A stretch of 41,021 bases of DNA from Alphaproteobacteria bacterium (lineage in GTDB: Bacteria > Pseudomonadota > Alphaproteobacteria > Sphingomonadales > Kordiimonadaceae): assembly GCA_021774775.1 (NCBI GenBank), contig JAJFIT010000168.1, forward strand, positions 1 through 41,021, given 5' to 3'. The notes under the pieces are model-generated. The model saw nothing but the letters and a program-made list of their open reading frames with translations, searched no databases and was not told where the DNA came from. Shown piece after piece: positions 1-10,146 of this stretch. The translations under genes were made by a program, and so were the position numbers. Each line of letters starts with the position of its first letter. The stretch's first letter is position 1.

Positions 1-786
1 AAACTGGTAATAAAGGGCGGTGCCATCGTCTTTAAGGACGTATGTTTTGAATATAATCCTGATCGGCGGATATTGCACGGTATCAATTTTGAGGTTGCTG
101 CGGGAACAACAACAGCCATTGTCGGTGCAAGTGGTGCCGGCAAATCGACAATTTCACGTATTTTATTCCGCTTTTACGATATTGTTTCTGGTGAAGTGTT
201 AATCGACGGACAGGATACTGCGTCGGTAACACAGCAAAGTCTGCGCGAACAAATCGGCGTGGTGCCGCAAGACACCGTGCTTTTCAATGACACGCTTTTG
301 TACAATATTCGGTATGGTCGACCCGAAGCCACCGACGACGAAGTGAAAGCGGCCGCTGGTTTAGCACAAATTCATGATTTTGTTGCTAAATTACCGGACG
401 GCTACGAAACTCAGGTCGGCGAGCGCGGCTTGAAGCTGTCGGGCGGTGAGAAACAAAGAGTTGCCATTGCCCGTACCATACTCAAGAACCCCGCGATTTT
501 ACTGCTGGATGAGGCCACGTCTGCATTGGATAGCCAAACCGAACAGGAAATTCAGTCCGCCTTTGAGGAAATTTCAGCGGGCAGGACCACGCTTGTCATC
601 GCGCACCGGCTGTCAACGGTGGTGAAAGCAGACGAGATTTTGGTCATGGATGACGGTCATATTATCGAGCGCGGTATCCATGATGCATTGATTGCGATGG
701 GTGGGGCCTACCACGCTATGTGGCAGCGACAGCGGGAAGTTTCAGAAGCGGAGGAAAAGCTCGTCGAGCTGGTGGAAACATTGTAG
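1..786 (+). CDS. ATM1/HMT1-type ABC exporter, C-terminal nucleotide-binding domain (5' partial)
   Basis: The reading frame is open from the first base, so this is the 3' end of a larger gene whose membrane domain lies outside the window. The visible part is a complete ABC ATPase domain: Walker [11 protein letters not shown]-loop VVPQDTVLF, signature LSGGEKQR, Walker [13 protein letters not shown] and H-loop VIAHRLSTV. The stretches [25 protein letters not shown] and the end MWQRQ are typical of the mitochondrial ATM1/bacterial Atm1 branch, whose members export glutathione-linked thiols or metals across the inner membrane. The family assignment rests on these motifs; the substrate is inferred from the family. 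The stop is TAG at 784-786. The next gene starts about 100 bases later and need not be in the same operon. Confidence 0.9.
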   Translation, partial: KLVIKGGAIVFKDVCFEYNPDRRILHGINFEVAAGTTTAIVGASGAGKSTISRILFRFYDIVSGEVLIDGQDTASVTQQSLREQIGVVPQDTVLFNDTLLYNIRYGRPEATDDEVKAAAGLAQIHDFVAKLPDGYETQVGERGLKLSGGEKQRVAIARTILKNPAILLLDEATSALDSQTEQEIQSAFEEISAGRTTLVIAHRLSTVVKADEILVMDDGHIIERGIHDALIAMGGAYHAMWQRQREVSEAEEKLVELVETL

Positions 787-885
787 CAACAAACCAGTGC
801 GGGCAATGACTGTTGCACATAGGCGGCCAATTGGTGATAAACGTCACTTTTGTGTTTCAAGTGTAAGCGTGCCGGGGCAAATTAC

Positions 886-2899
886 GTGTTTTTTCATCAG
901 CTATCCCTGTCCAGGAACGCGTTTTTTACTGCCTGTTTGTTGGTGGTGCCGATCAGTGGGGTGCAAGCGGAAAATGAAACTGCCGATGGCCGCGAGTATC
1001 AGGATATCGAAACCGTTGTAGTCACCGCGGCGACGGGCGGTAACCCGCCGCAGCGCGGGACACCAGTCGCACTACCGCAGCGCCAAATTGAATTTTTACG
1101 CCCGACATCGCTTGCTGACATTTTTAAATTGGTGCCTGCGGCCAATGTGCGCGTAAATTCGCGGGGTGAAACCCTGGTGTCGCTACGTGGTTCAGGCGAG
1201 CGGCAACTGGCTGTATTTTTTGATGGTGCGCCGGTGAATGTGCCTTGGGACAACCGATTTGATTTGCGGTTGGTGCCTGCATTGGCAATTGGGAGCGCGG
1301 CAGTTGCAACCGGGCCAACCACATCCGGGTTCGGTGCCAACACAGCAGGCGGTGTCGTTGCCATTACCTCCAGGTCATCGATGGACAGTGAGGTTTTGCT
1401 TGAAGGCGGAGGCGGTGGGTTGTGGTCAGCGCAGGCAAGAACTGGTTTTGCCTCGGGGAAACTCCGCTCACTCATCGCTGTTGACCATATGGAGACCGAT
1501 GGTATTGACGCGCCGAATACCGCTTATACGGACGGTGCAGGCAGTCTGATAACCAATAGAGACCGCAAACAGACCAATGTTTTGGTGCGCACGACAGGCG
1601 AGGGCGACACCAGTAAAGTCGGGATTTCAGTTCTTTACTCAAACGCCTCATACGGCATAGCACCAGAGCAAGGCCCGCGAGTTGATCCCGCCAGCGCGCG
1701 CTACTGGCGGTTTCCCGATACCGAGCATTTGTTGGTTTTCGGGAATTACCAAACGGCGCTGTCGGATACCGTCGCATTGCAAGGCAATGCCTGGCATCAG
1801 TCATTCGATCAGCGGATCAATTCCTTCGAGGACGTAACTTATAGTGCTATTGAAGACATTCAGCAGGATGGAAACAACGCGTACGGCGCACGGATACAGC
1901 TCGGCTTTGAGGGCGAGCAGCAACAGCTGTCCCTGACGGCGACGTCCGGGTGGGCAAGCCACAAGCAGCAGGAGTTTGAGCCACAGGAAATAATACGGTC
2001 AACCGTCGATTTTTCTCAGCGTTCTGCCAGTTTTGGCGCTGACTATAGCTTGCAGATTAACCCGTCTACATCGTTTTCGCTTGGTGCAAGTTACGATGTT
2101 CTTGACCCTGGAAAAAACCGCGGGCCGGGGCAGCGACGCAAAATTTGATGGGGTGAACGCCTCCATGGAGCTGGGTGTTGCCGCGCCGGACGGGTGGATG
2201 TTTCGCTTGGCGGCGGCGCGGCGGGTCAGGCTGCTGACCCTGCGCGAACTGTTCGGCGAAGCCATTGGCAGGTTTGTGTTGAACCCCGACCTTCAGCCTG
2301 ATGTCAGCTGGCCGTTTGAGGCGGCAGCTGAATTCAGGGTGGCGTCTGGCAGTTTTGATATCACGCCGTTTTGGGTTGAGACACGGCGTACACTTGACCA
2401 AACCCGGGTTGTCGTCGACGAGCAAAGCTTGCGACAACGGATAAATTTGGCAGGCAGCAGAACCTACGGCGTTGAGATGCGTGCCCAGTGGCACCCCAGC
2501 GATCAGCTGTCATTCACCGGTGACGCTACCTGGAGCCGGAGCAGGGCAAGATCGGAATCAGTTGCCATTTCCGTTCGTCGTCTTTACCTTTCAGATCGTC
2601 CCAATTGGCTTGCGCAGGCTGCTGCGAAATATCAGGTAGGGGCACAAACAACTTTTGGGCTATCAGTTGTTTATAGAGGCACTGCAAAATCGGAGGATGA
2701 TGCAGGGTTTTTTCTTGATCTTTCGGCGGCAACCCAGGTCGACATGGTGCTGTCACATAAAATAATTTTAGCCCGCAGCGGTTTTGATATGGAGCTTTTT
2801 GCAAGGCTTGATAATCTTACCGATACATTCATTGAACCACAGTTGGGGCTGCCCAGTGCCGGGCGCTCGTTCAAATTGGGGTTAAAGGCGGTATTCTAA
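886..2899 (+). pseudogene. TonB-dependent outer-membrane receptor, split by a +1 frameshift
   Basis: The first part begins best at GTG 886, preceded by CGGGG, and gives a signal peptide ending ISGVQA before ENETADG. A plug domain follows (ETVVVTAATGG, then VSLRGSGERQLAVFFDGAPV and GVVAITSRS), then beta-barrel strands. An in-frame TTG at 850 is also open but would precede the signal peptide with a polar stretch. The frame terminates at 2148, but barrel sequence continues without a gap in the +1 frame from about 2112 to the stop at 2899, ending in the barrel-like LGLKAVF. Removing one base from the G2A6 run at 2110-2117 would rejoin the halves into about 670 residues, a normal size for the family. 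Such receptors import iron chelates, cobalamin or sugars; the ligand is not readable here. It is either a recent null allele, a phase-variable run, or a sequencing error. Confidence 0.85.
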
Positions 2900-2926
2900 T
2901 ATACCGCACATCAAGTGGAGGCCTGT

Positions 2927-3544
2927 TTGAAGCCGCAAATTTTATTCAGGAAAGTTCACCATTGGGGCTCCATTTTTGTGGCACTGCCGCTGATGCTTAT
3001 GATCGGTGCAGGCATTTTTCTAATGCTGAAAAAAGAAATTACCTGGATTCAGCCGCAGACAATTGAAGGCAGCCAGACCGGCGTGCCCTTGCTTACCGTT
3101 GCGCAGATGTTTGAAGCGGCGAAGAAGGCCTCTGAGGCTGGTTTTGCCAGTTGGGATGACTTGGACAGACTTGATTTCAAGCCTGGCAAAGGCGTGGCGA
3201 AATTTGTTGGCCACAACAACTGGGAAGTGCAGGTAGATACCCACACGGGTGAGCTATTGCAGGTGTCCTTCCGGCGTTCAGATATTATCGAAAGCCTTCA
3301 CGATGGCAGCTTTTTCAGCGATGGCATCAAATTATATTTGTTTTTACCGGCGGGAATTGGATTGTTCATTCTCTGGTGTACCGGTCTGTATCTGTTTTTT
3401 CTGCCGCACCTTAAAAATCGCCAAAAGGCCCACCAGAAAAACAATCAGAAAAACCAACAAAAAACTCTGACAACCCAAAAGAAAAAAAATCCGGGGACTG
3501 CCGCTGATGCAACGGTGAAGGGAGCCAGGCAACCAGCTGAATAA
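2927..3544 (+). CDS. PepSY-associated membrane protein
   Basis: This is a protein of about 205 aa with two membrane segments, one near residues 15-35 (IFVALPLMLMIGAGIFLML) and one near 135-160 (LPAGIGLFILWCTGLYLFF). The intervening periplasmic region includes VQVDTHTGELLQV, the usual PepSY signature. The tail is rich in Lys, Gln and Asn. TTG 2927 is preferred because GGAGG sits five bases upstream; GTG 2915 would place that site inside the gene. PepSY-TM proteins next to TonB receptors are often linked to iron-chelate reduction or handling. Here it follows the broken receptor by 27 bases and probably shared its transcript. The role in iron handling is inferred from context only. Confidence 0.7.
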   Translation: MKPQILFRKVHHWGSIFVALPLMLMIGAGIFLMLKKEITWIQPQTIEGSQTGVPLLTVAQMFEAAKKASEAGFASWDDLDRLDFKPGKGVAKFVGHNNWEVQVDTHTGELLQVSFRRSDIIESLHDGSFFSDGIKLYLFLPAGIGLFILWCTGLYLFFLPHLKNRQKAHQKNNQKNQQKTLTTQKKKNPGTAADATVKGARQPAE

Positions 3545-3614
3545 CGATTAAGCAACATTCAAGAGGGGCGCACAGTTTCGGGACAGAAACGGCGCACAAT
3601 TAAGGGGAATTACG

Positions 3615-6600
3615 ATGAAACTTGGTAAAAAAATCACAATTTTGCTCGCCTGTACCGCGCTTACTGGCGGCGCGCTTATCACACCCGCGTTCGCAGAAAC
3701 CAAAGAAAAAGATTATTATGTCGCGCCGGAGTATCTGGATGGTCTGCAATACCGCAACATCGGCCCGTGGCGCGGCGGCAGGGTAACGACGGTTGCCGGC
3801 ACCACCAGCGACAAGCGCATATACTATATGGGCGCAACTGGCGGCGGTGTGTGGAAAACCACCAACGCGGGCGGTGACTGGACCAATGTCAGTGACAAGT
3901 TCTTCAAAACCGGGTCTGTGGGGGCGTTGGCGGTAGCACCGTCTGACCCCAACATTGTCGTTGCGGGCATGGGCGAGTCGCCGTTTCGCGGTGTTGCATC
4001 GTCGCACGGTGACGGTGTTTATATCTCGCGTGACGCCGGTAAAACCTGGGCCAATGCTGGCCTTGCTGGCAGTCGTCAGATTTCAACGGTTCATATCCAC
4101 CCCACCGACCCTGACGTGATCTGGGTTGCAGTTCAGGGCTCGCCGTGGGCACCTACCGAAGAGCGGGGCGTTTATAAAACCACAGACGGCGGCAAAAGCT
4201 GGAACAAAACCCTGTTTGTAGACACAACGACAGGCATCATTGATTTGACGGTGGACGCCAATAACCCTCGCATCCTGTATGCGTCGTCTTGGGATGCCGA
4301 CCGGGAGCCGTGGCTCATTCGCTCTGGCGGGCCGGGCTCTGCCATTTGGAGGTCAGTTGACGGCGGCGAGACATGGGACAAAACCGGCAAGGGCCTGCCC
4401 GACGAAATGGGCAAAATCGGTGTGATTGCATCTGCGGCGCAATCTGATCTTGTTTGGGCGATTGTGGAGGCGAAAGAGAAGGGCGGGCTTTATAAGTCAA
4501 CAAACGGCGGCGAAAGCTGGAGTTTTGTTAACGGTGACAGGCGATTGCATGCAAGATCATGGTATTACATGCATATTTTCGCTGACCCGCAGGATGAAAA
4601 CACGGTTTATGTGCTCAACGCACCCTTTATGAAGTCTGTTGATGGCGGCAAAAGTTTCCAGCAGATTTCAGTGCCGCACGGCGACACTCATGATTTGTGG
4701 ATCAACCCGGAAAACACCGATGTGATGATCAATGCCAATGACGGCGGTGGCACAGTATCGCTGGATGGCACAAAGAGCTGGTCGACGATATATAACCAGC
4801 CAACCGCTCAGATATACCGGCTCAATGCCGACAATCGCTTCGCTTACCGTCTTTATGGCGGCCAGCAGGACAACAGCACTGTTGCCATCCTGAGCCGCGG
4901 GCCTGATGGTTCCATTGGTCTCGAAGATTTCCACGCTGTTGGCGGCTGTGAAAGCGGGTTTGTAGGCTTGGACCGGGACAATCCCCGTTACGCCTACTCA
5001 GGCTGCTACCTGGGTCAAATTGAAGAATATGATTTTGAGACCGAAACCGAACGCAGCGTTAGCGCCTATCCGGAAATATCCTTTGGTAACGCACCGAAAA
5101 ATCGCAAATACCGGTTCAACTGGAATGCGCCAATATTTGTGTCGCTGCATGACAAATCAGCGATTTACCATGCCGGCAACAAGCTGCTGAAATCAACCGA
5201 CCGCGGTGTTAGCTGGAGTGAAGTTAGCCCCGACCTCACCCGTAACGACGAGGCCACGCAGGGGCCGGGCGGCGCGCCGATTACTAACGAAGTGTCGGAA
5301 AACTATAATACCATCACCTATGTTGCCGAAAGCATGCACGAGGCCGGTACCATGTATGCTGGTTCCGATGATGGGCTCGTTCACGTCACACGCGACGGCG
5401 GCACCAATTGGGAAAATATCACCCCGCGCGGTATCGGCATTGCCCTTGTGAATGCCATTGATGTGTCACCGCATGACCCCGCGACCGCTTATGTTGCTGT
5501 AACGCGGTACAAGGAAAATGATCACACGCCGATGATCTTTAAAACCACCAATTACGGGAAGCGCTGGAAGCAAATTGCAAGTGGTATCCCGGACGGTGAT
5601 TTTGTCCGTGTCGTGCGCGAAGACACCAAACGCAAAGGCATGCTGTATGCCGGTACCGAAACCGGACTTTATGTTTCCTTTGACGACGGTGATAATTGGC
5701 AACCGATGCAGTCTAACCTGCCGCATTTGCCGGTGACAGACATCAAAGTGCACGGGAAAGATTTGCTGCTGTCTACCCAGGGCAGGGGTTTCTGGATACT
5801 TGATGACATTGCACCGCTTCGCCAGATGACCGGCGATATAGACGGTGCGTTGTTGTTTGCGCCGTCAACGGCTTTCCACGTCAATACTGCTGGTGGCAGA
5901 AACGGTGGACCGTCGAGCCCGAACCCGACGTCCGGTGCGGTTCTTTATTACAGCCTCGGCGATGTGCCAGACGCCGGCATTTCGCTGGAAATACTTAACG
6001 GCGACGGCGCAGTCATCAGAACGCTCAAGTCTGACCCCAAAAAAGGCGAAAAAGGCGGTGGTTCCGGCAGTGCCTATAACTTGCCAATGAAAACAGGGCT
6101 TAACCGCGCCCACTGGGACTTGCGGGTCGATGCCCTGAAAAAAATTGACGGCCTGTGGTCGATCGCAGGCGGCAGAGACCGCAAGGTTGATGGTTATATG
6201 GTTGCGCCCGGCACTTACACCGCACGGCTAAAAGCCGGTGACGCGGTTAGCGAGCAAAGTTTCACCGTGGAATGGGACCCGAGGGTTGATATTGACGCCG
6301 CCCTGATCGTTGAGCAAACCGATATGGCCAGGCAAAGCTTTCAGATGCTCGCAGAACTGCAGCAATCGGTAATTTCAATGCGCAAAGCGAAAATGCAGGC
6401 CAAAACGCAAACCGAAGCCAACAGTGATGTTGCGGCGCTGAAAGCGGCGGGTGACGCAGCTGTTAAAGCCATTGAGGCTTGGGAGAAAGGTCTGATCAAC
6501 ACCGAGCGTGAATTTTTCCAGGACGTATTGAACTGGCCCGACAAGTTGCATTCGGACCTACAGTTCATCATGGGCAATCTGGATGGTGGAATTCCACCGG

Positions 6601-6767
6601 TGAATGCAGGCACAAAGCAGCGCTTTGAGGATGTGGCCGCTATTTTCCGTGAAGCTATGACAGCTCGTGACGCGGTAGTTACCGGCGAAATTTCAGCCTT
6701 TAACACGGCTTTCGCTGACAGTGGGCGTAGTGCAGTAACAGTGCCCAGTTTCTCAGGCACTGAATAA
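3615..6767 (+). CDS. Secreted Asp-box (BNR/Vps10-like) beta-propeller protein, paralogue 1
   Basis: A protein of 1050 aa with a clear signal peptide (KKITILLACTALTGG to PAFA before ETKEKD), so it acts outside the cytoplasm. After the conserved NIGPWRGGRVTTVAG come about ten Asp-box motifs of the form S/T-x-D-x-G-x-x-W: KTTNAGGDW, SRDAGKTW, KTTDGGKSW, RSVDGGETW, KSTNGGESW, KSVDGGKSF, KSTDRGVSW, VTRDGGTNW, KTTNYGKRW and VSFDDGDNW. That number fits a ten-bladed sortilin/Vps10-like propeller or a double propeller as in GH74. The C-terminal 300 residues hold an Ig-like strand region (APGTYTARLKAG) and a helical segment. The start has AAGGGG upstream. Such proteins are often annotated as glycosyl hydrolases, but I see no proven catalytic residues; protein or ligand binding is equally possible. 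It is the first of three tandem paralogues. Confidence 0.85.
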   Translation: MKLGKKITILLACTALTGGALITPAFAETKEKDYYVAPEYLDGLQYRNIGPWRGGRVTTVAGTTSDKRIYYMGATGGGVWKTTNAGGDWTNVSDKFFKTGSVGALAVAPSDPNIVVAGMGESPFRGVASSHGDGVYISRDAGKTWANAGLAGSRQISTVHIHPTDPDVIWVAVQGSPWAPTEERGVYKTTDGGKSWNKTLFVDTTTGIIDLTVDANNPRILYASSWDADREPWLIRSGGPGSAIWRSVDGGETWDKTGKGLPDEMGKIGVIASAAQSDLVWAIVEAKEKGGLYKSTNGGESWSFVNGDRRLHARSWYYMHIFADPQDENTVYVLNAPFMKSVDGGKSFQQISVPHGDTHDLWINPENTDVMINANDGGGTVSLDGTKSWSTIYNQPTAQIYRLNADNRFAYRLYGGQQDNSTVAILSRGPDGSIGLEDFHAVGGCESGFVGLDRDNPRYAYSGCYLGQIEEYDFETETERSVSAYPEISFGNAPKNRKYRFNWNAPIFVSLHDKSAIYHAGNKLLKSTDRGVSWSEVSPDLTRNDEATQGPGGAPITNEVSENYNTITYVAESMHEAGTMYAGSDDGLVHVTRDGGTNWENITPRGIGIALVNAIDVSPHDPATAYVAVTRYKENDHTPMIFKTTNYGKRWKQIASGIPDGDFVRVVREDTKRKGMLYAGTETGLYVSFDDGDNWQPMQSNLPHLPVTDIKVHGKDLLLSTQGRGFWILDDIAPLRQMTGDIDGALLFAPSTAFHVNTAGGRNGGPSSPNPTSGAVLYYSLGDVPDAGISLEILNGDGAVIRTLKSDPKKGEKGGGSGSAYNLPMKTGLNRAHWDLRVDALKKIDGLWSIAGGRDRKVDGYMVAPGTYTARLKAGDAVSEQSFTVEWDPRVDIDAALIVEQTDMARQSFQMLAELQQSVISMRKAKMQAKTQTEANSDVAALKAAGDAAVKAIEAWEKGLINTEREFFQDVLNWPDKLHSDLQFIMGNLDGGIPPVNAGTKQRFEDVAAIFREAMTARDAVVTGEISAFNTAFADSGRSAVTVPSFSGTE

Positions 6768-6783
6768 GAAAATTAATGGGGAT

Positions 6784-6805
6784 GGGGAGGCCGTTGCGCC
6801 TCCTC
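6784..6805 (+). other. RNA hairpin between propeller genes 1 and 2
   Basis: An 8-bp stem (6784-6791 with 6798-6805, one G-U pair) and a 6-base loop lie in the short gap between paralogues 1 and 2. There is no U-run, so it is more likely a processing, stability or translation element than a terminator. Its right arm contains CTCCT, which could pair instead with the AGGAG ribosome site at 6813-6817. Confidence 0.5.
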
Positions 6806-6823
6806 ACGATACAGGAGTGGGTA

Positions 6824-9800
6824 ATGAATAACATATTTAAAACAATGACATGTGTCGGTGCATTAATGCTGGGCGCAGGTGCAGCTCAGGCTGAAATTGA
6901 TAGCGACCTGATAGCAGGTATCAAGGCACGGGTAATCGGCCCTGCGGCCATGAGCGGCCGGGTGGCGGCCATCGATGCGGTGGTCTCCGACCCCAATCAT
7001 ATTGTGGTGGGCGCGGCAACGGGCGGCGTGTGGATTTCATCTAACGGCGGCCTGAACTGGACACCTACTTTTGACGGCGAAGAATGTGCTTCTATCGGCT
7101 CTGTCGCGATCAATCAAAGCAATCCGGACATTGTCTGGGTTGGCACCGGCGAGGGCAACACCCGTAATTCCACTTCCATTGGCTGCGGCATGTTCAAGTC
7201 GCTGGACGGCGGGAAAACCTGGAACAAGGTTGGCTTAGAGAATAGCGAACGGATTAATCGCATTGCATTGCACCCAACCAACCCTGATGTGGCTTATGCG
7301 GCTGTGCTGGGCAAACTGTGGGGCGATAGCGACGAGCGCGGTCTGTATAAAACCATAGACGGTGGCAAAAGCTGGAACGTTGTTCTGGCGGGCGATGAAA
7401 CCACAGGCGCAACTGACGTGCAGATGGACCCAGGCAATCCCAACAAATTGTTTGCCTCCATGTGGCAGTTTCGCCGCTGGCCGTTTTTCTTCAAGTCGGG
7501 CGGTGAAGGTTCAGGCTTGTTTGTCTCTCATGATGGCGGCGACAATTGGAATGAACTAACAGAAGAAGACGGCTTGCCAAAAGGTATTCTTGGTAAGTCA
7601 GCCTTCACCATATCGCGCAGCGACCCGAACCGGGTTTACGCCCTCATCGAGGCCGAAAAAAGCGCGCTTGCGCGTTCTGACGATGGTGGCCGCTCATGGA
7701 AAATTGTCAACACGGACAATGACATTAATGACCGGCCCTTTTATTATAACGGTATTTCCGTCGATCCGCAGAACCCGGACCGGGTCTACCGGGTTGGCTC
7801 GCGGGTGAAAATGTCTATCGATGGCGGCAAGACCTTCTCGTTTATCGAAAAAATACGTTGCTGCGCCCCCAGAAACGATATCCATATCGACAATCATGCC
7901 TGGTGGATTAATCCCACCAATCCAAAGCATATCATCGACGGTAACGACGGCGGACTGGGCGTTACCCAGGACGGCGGTCAAACATGGCGATTTGTTGCCA
8001 ACCTGCCGTTGGCGCAGTTTTACCACATCGCGGTCGATAACGACCTGCCGTATAATGTATATGGTGGCCTTCAGGACAACGGTGCCTGGCGCGGGCCGTC
8101 TGCTGTTTTTGAAAACGGCGGCATTCGCAACCTGCATTGGCAGGAAGTGGCGTTCGGAGACGGTTTTGATACCATCCCGCACCCTGAAAACAGCCGCAAA
8201 GGCATTTCCATGAGCCAGGGCGGTTTTTTGGTTAGCTGGAACCTGGATACGGGCGAACAACGCCTGATACGCCCCAAGGGCCCCGATGATGGCACGGAAT
8301 TGCGGTTTAACTGGAATGCGGGTTTTGCGCAAAGCCCAACCGATGCGGATACCATGTATTACGGTAGCCAGTTTGTTCATAAATCGACCGACCGAGGTCT
8401 GACATGGCAAATTATCAGCGGAGACATGACAACCAATAATCCCGAGTTTCAAACATTCCGCGAAAGTGGTGGTATCACTCCTGATGTAACTGCAGCGGAG
8501 AATTACACCAGCATAACGTCTATTAACCCGTCCCCGGTTGACGACAGCGTAATTTGGGTAGGGACCGACGATGGCCGAGTGCATGTAACCCGCGATGGTG
8601 GTGCCACTTGGGACAGCGTCGAAGATAATATCAGGCGTGGCCCCGAGGGTGGCTGGATTCCGATGATTGAGCCATCACTTTATGATGCCTCAGTTGCTTT
8701 CATCGCCGTTGACGATCACAGGCGGGGTGACAACAAACCTTATGTTTACCGCATGGAAAATTACGGCAAGCGCTGGCGCTCGTTAGTGACCGATGACATC
8801 ACTGGCTATGCGCTGTCGGTTCGCCAGGACCATGTGGATGAAAATTTGCTGTTTGTTGGTACCGAATTTGGTCTTCATTTCAGCTCCAACGGCGGCAAGG
8901 ACTGGACCAAATGGGCGGATGATGTGCCGACGGTTTCGGTGATGGATATGGCAATCCAAAAGCGTGAAAATGACTTGGTTTTGGGCACGCACGGTCGGTC
9001 AGCTTATGTGATTGACGACTATAGTGCGTTGCGCGGCTTGAGCGACGACAGCTTCAAGGAGCCGCTTAAAATTCTGTCTGTAACCCGCGGCCAGCAATAT
9101 ACCGCAAGCCAAACACCGTCCACGCGTTTTCCGGGCGACGGTGAGTTTCGGTCAGCCAACCAGCCTTACGGTGCCATGATTACCTTCATGGCCTCAGGCG
9201 ACGACCTGAAACATCCTGACAGCGACGAACAAAAGGCCAGAATGGTCGCCAAGCGCGCGGCGCAAGGCGATGATGCGGAAAAAGACGACGACAAGAAAAA
9301 ACCGTCAGACAAGGCATCGGCGGGCAAAGCAACGATTAAAATTGCCGATGTATCAGGTGAAACCATTCGCACATTTAAGGCCGATGTTCATCAGGGTATC
9401 AACCGTGTGGTTTGGAATATGCGCCAGGACGGTTTTCAGGCCGCACCTCCGGCGCAGCCAAACAAAGATGGCACGCTGCCCGCTGGTTTGGAGGTTCTTC
9501 CGGGTTCCTACAGCGTAACGGTTGAGCTGGGCGACAATTCGTCCAGCCATGAAGTACAGGTTCTCGTTGATCCGCGGACTGAGTTTAGCGCTGAGGACCA
9601 GATGAAAAACTTTAGAATGCGCAGCCATATCGCCGGGTTGAACCAGCGTGTGCAACATGCCCTGACGCGCCTGATGCATACACGCCGGGACATTGACACC
9701 CTGACGGCGCTGGTCAAATCGTCTGATGCTGATGAAGACACGCAGAAACAGCTCTCCAAACAGGCAGGGGACGCCAGGAAAGCCCTTGAGGAAATGGAAA

Positions 9801-10081
9801 AACAATTCCGGGTGCCACGCGATACACGGGGTATTGTTTTCCGGGGCGGTAATGCCAGTGCAATCATTGGTTTGGCCGGTGCTTACGTGGGCAGTTCACG
9901 CGGCGCACCCAATGAAGCTGCGTTGCAGCAGGTTGGCAAGGCCGAAGCCGCAGTTGACAGCTCAGTTGCTGCGCTCAACAAGCTTCTCAGCGAAGATGTG
10001 GCGGCGCTGCGTGTTGCGGCAGGCGAGGCTGGCATTGGTCTTTTGAACCAAATGCCGCTTGAGCAAGCGGATACTGAATAG
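6824..10081 (+). CDS. Secreted Asp-box (BNR/Vps10-like) beta-propeller protein, paralogue 2
   Basis: ATG 6824 is chosen because AGGAG at 6813-6817 lies six bases upstream and a signal peptide follows directly (MNNIFKTMTCVGALMLGAG to AQA before EIDSD); the longer in-frame start at 6776 would hide it. The mature protein of about 1065 aa starts with VIGPAAMSGRVAAID, matching its paralogues, and has about eleven Asp-box motifs, for example KSLDGGKTW, KTIDGGKSW, VSHDGGDNW, RSDDGGRSW, VTQDGGQTW, KSTDRGLTW and VTRDGGATW. A charged Lys/Asp-rich linker near residues 815-840 precedes the C-terminal Ig-like (LPGSYSVTVELG) and helical regions. Function is unknown beyond a secreted propeller; it is probably co-transcribed with its neighbours, 56 bases after paralogue 1. 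Confidence 0.85.
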   Translation: MNNIFKTMTCVGALMLGAGAAQAEIDSDLIAGIKARVIGPAAMSGRVAAIDAVVSDPNHIVVGAATGGVWISSNGGLNWTPTFDGEECASIGSVAINQSNPDIVWVGTGEGNTRNSTSIGCGMFKSLDGGKTWNKVGLENSERINRIALHPTNPDVAYAAVLGKLWGDSDERGLYKTIDGGKSWNVVLAGDETTGATDVQMDPGNPNKLFASMWQFRRWPFFFKSGGEGSGLFVSHDGGDNWNELTEEDGLPKGILGKSAFTISRSDPNRVYALIEAEKSALARSDDGGRSWKIVNTDNDINDRPFYYNGISVDPQNPDRVYRVGSRVKMSIDGGKTFSFIEKIRCCAPRNDIHIDNHAWWINPTNPKHIIDGNDGGLGVTQDGGQTWRFVANLPLAQFYHIAVDNDLPYNVYGGLQDNGAWRGPSAVFENGGIRNLHWQEVAFGDGFDTIPHPENSRKGISMSQGGFLVSWNLDTGEQRLIRPKGPDDGTELRFNWNAGFAQSPTDADTMYYGSQFVHKSTDRGLTWQIISGDMTTNNPEFQTFRESGGITPDVTAAENYTSITSINPSPVDDSVIWVGTDDGRVHVTRDGGATWDSVEDNIRRGPEGGWIPMIEPSLYDASVAFIAVDDHRRGDNKPYVYRMENYGKRWRSLVTDDITGYALSVRQDHVDENLLFVGTEFGLHFSSNGGKDWTKWADDVPTVSVMDMAIQKRENDLVLGTHGRSAYVIDDYSALRGLSDDSFKEPLKILSVTRGQQYTASQTPSTRFPGDGEFRSANQPYGAMITFMASGDDLKHPDSDEQKARMVAKRAAQGDDAEKDDDKKKPSDKASAGKATIKIADVSGETIRTFKADVHQGINRVVWNMRQDGFQAAPPAQPNKDGTLPAGLEVLPGSYSVTVELGDNSSSHEVQVLVDPRTEFSAEDQMKNFRMRSHIAGLNQRVQHALTRLMHTRRDIDTLTALVKSSDADEDTQKQLSKQAGDARKALEEMEKQFRVPRDTRGIVFRGGNASAIIGLAGAYVGSSRGAPNEAALQQVGKAEAAVDSSVAALNKLLSEDVAALRVAAGEAGIGLLNQMPLEQADTE

Positions 10082-10086
10082 ACAAT

Positions 10087-10116
10087 ACGGCTTCGGCTCT
10101 GATGGGCCGAAGCCGT
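10087..10116 (+). other. Perfect 11-bp hairpin between propeller genes 2 and 3
   Basis: The arms at 10087-10097 and 10106-10116 (ACGGCTTCGGC and its exact complement) enclose an 8-base loop, immediately after the stop of paralogue 2. It is GC-rich but lacks a following U-run, so a 3'-end protector, attenuator or Rho-linked terminator is more likely than a classical intrinsic terminator. Confidence 0.6.
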
Positions 10117-10146
10117 CTCAATAAACAGGGCACAAAGGGCGAAATT

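Noticed and set aside
2110-2118. The TonB receptor break could be programmed -1 frameshifting, since A-AAA-AAC is a classical slippery heptamer in the upstream frame.
   Set aside because: The downstream barrel sequence is in the +1 frame, so a -1 shift would not restore the protein. Slippage of the run at transcription is still conceivable.
7694-8584. A long open frame on the minus strand (296 codons).
   Set aside because: It is fully antisense to propeller gene 2, has no family-like sequence or ribosome site, and the plus-strand protein is clearly real.
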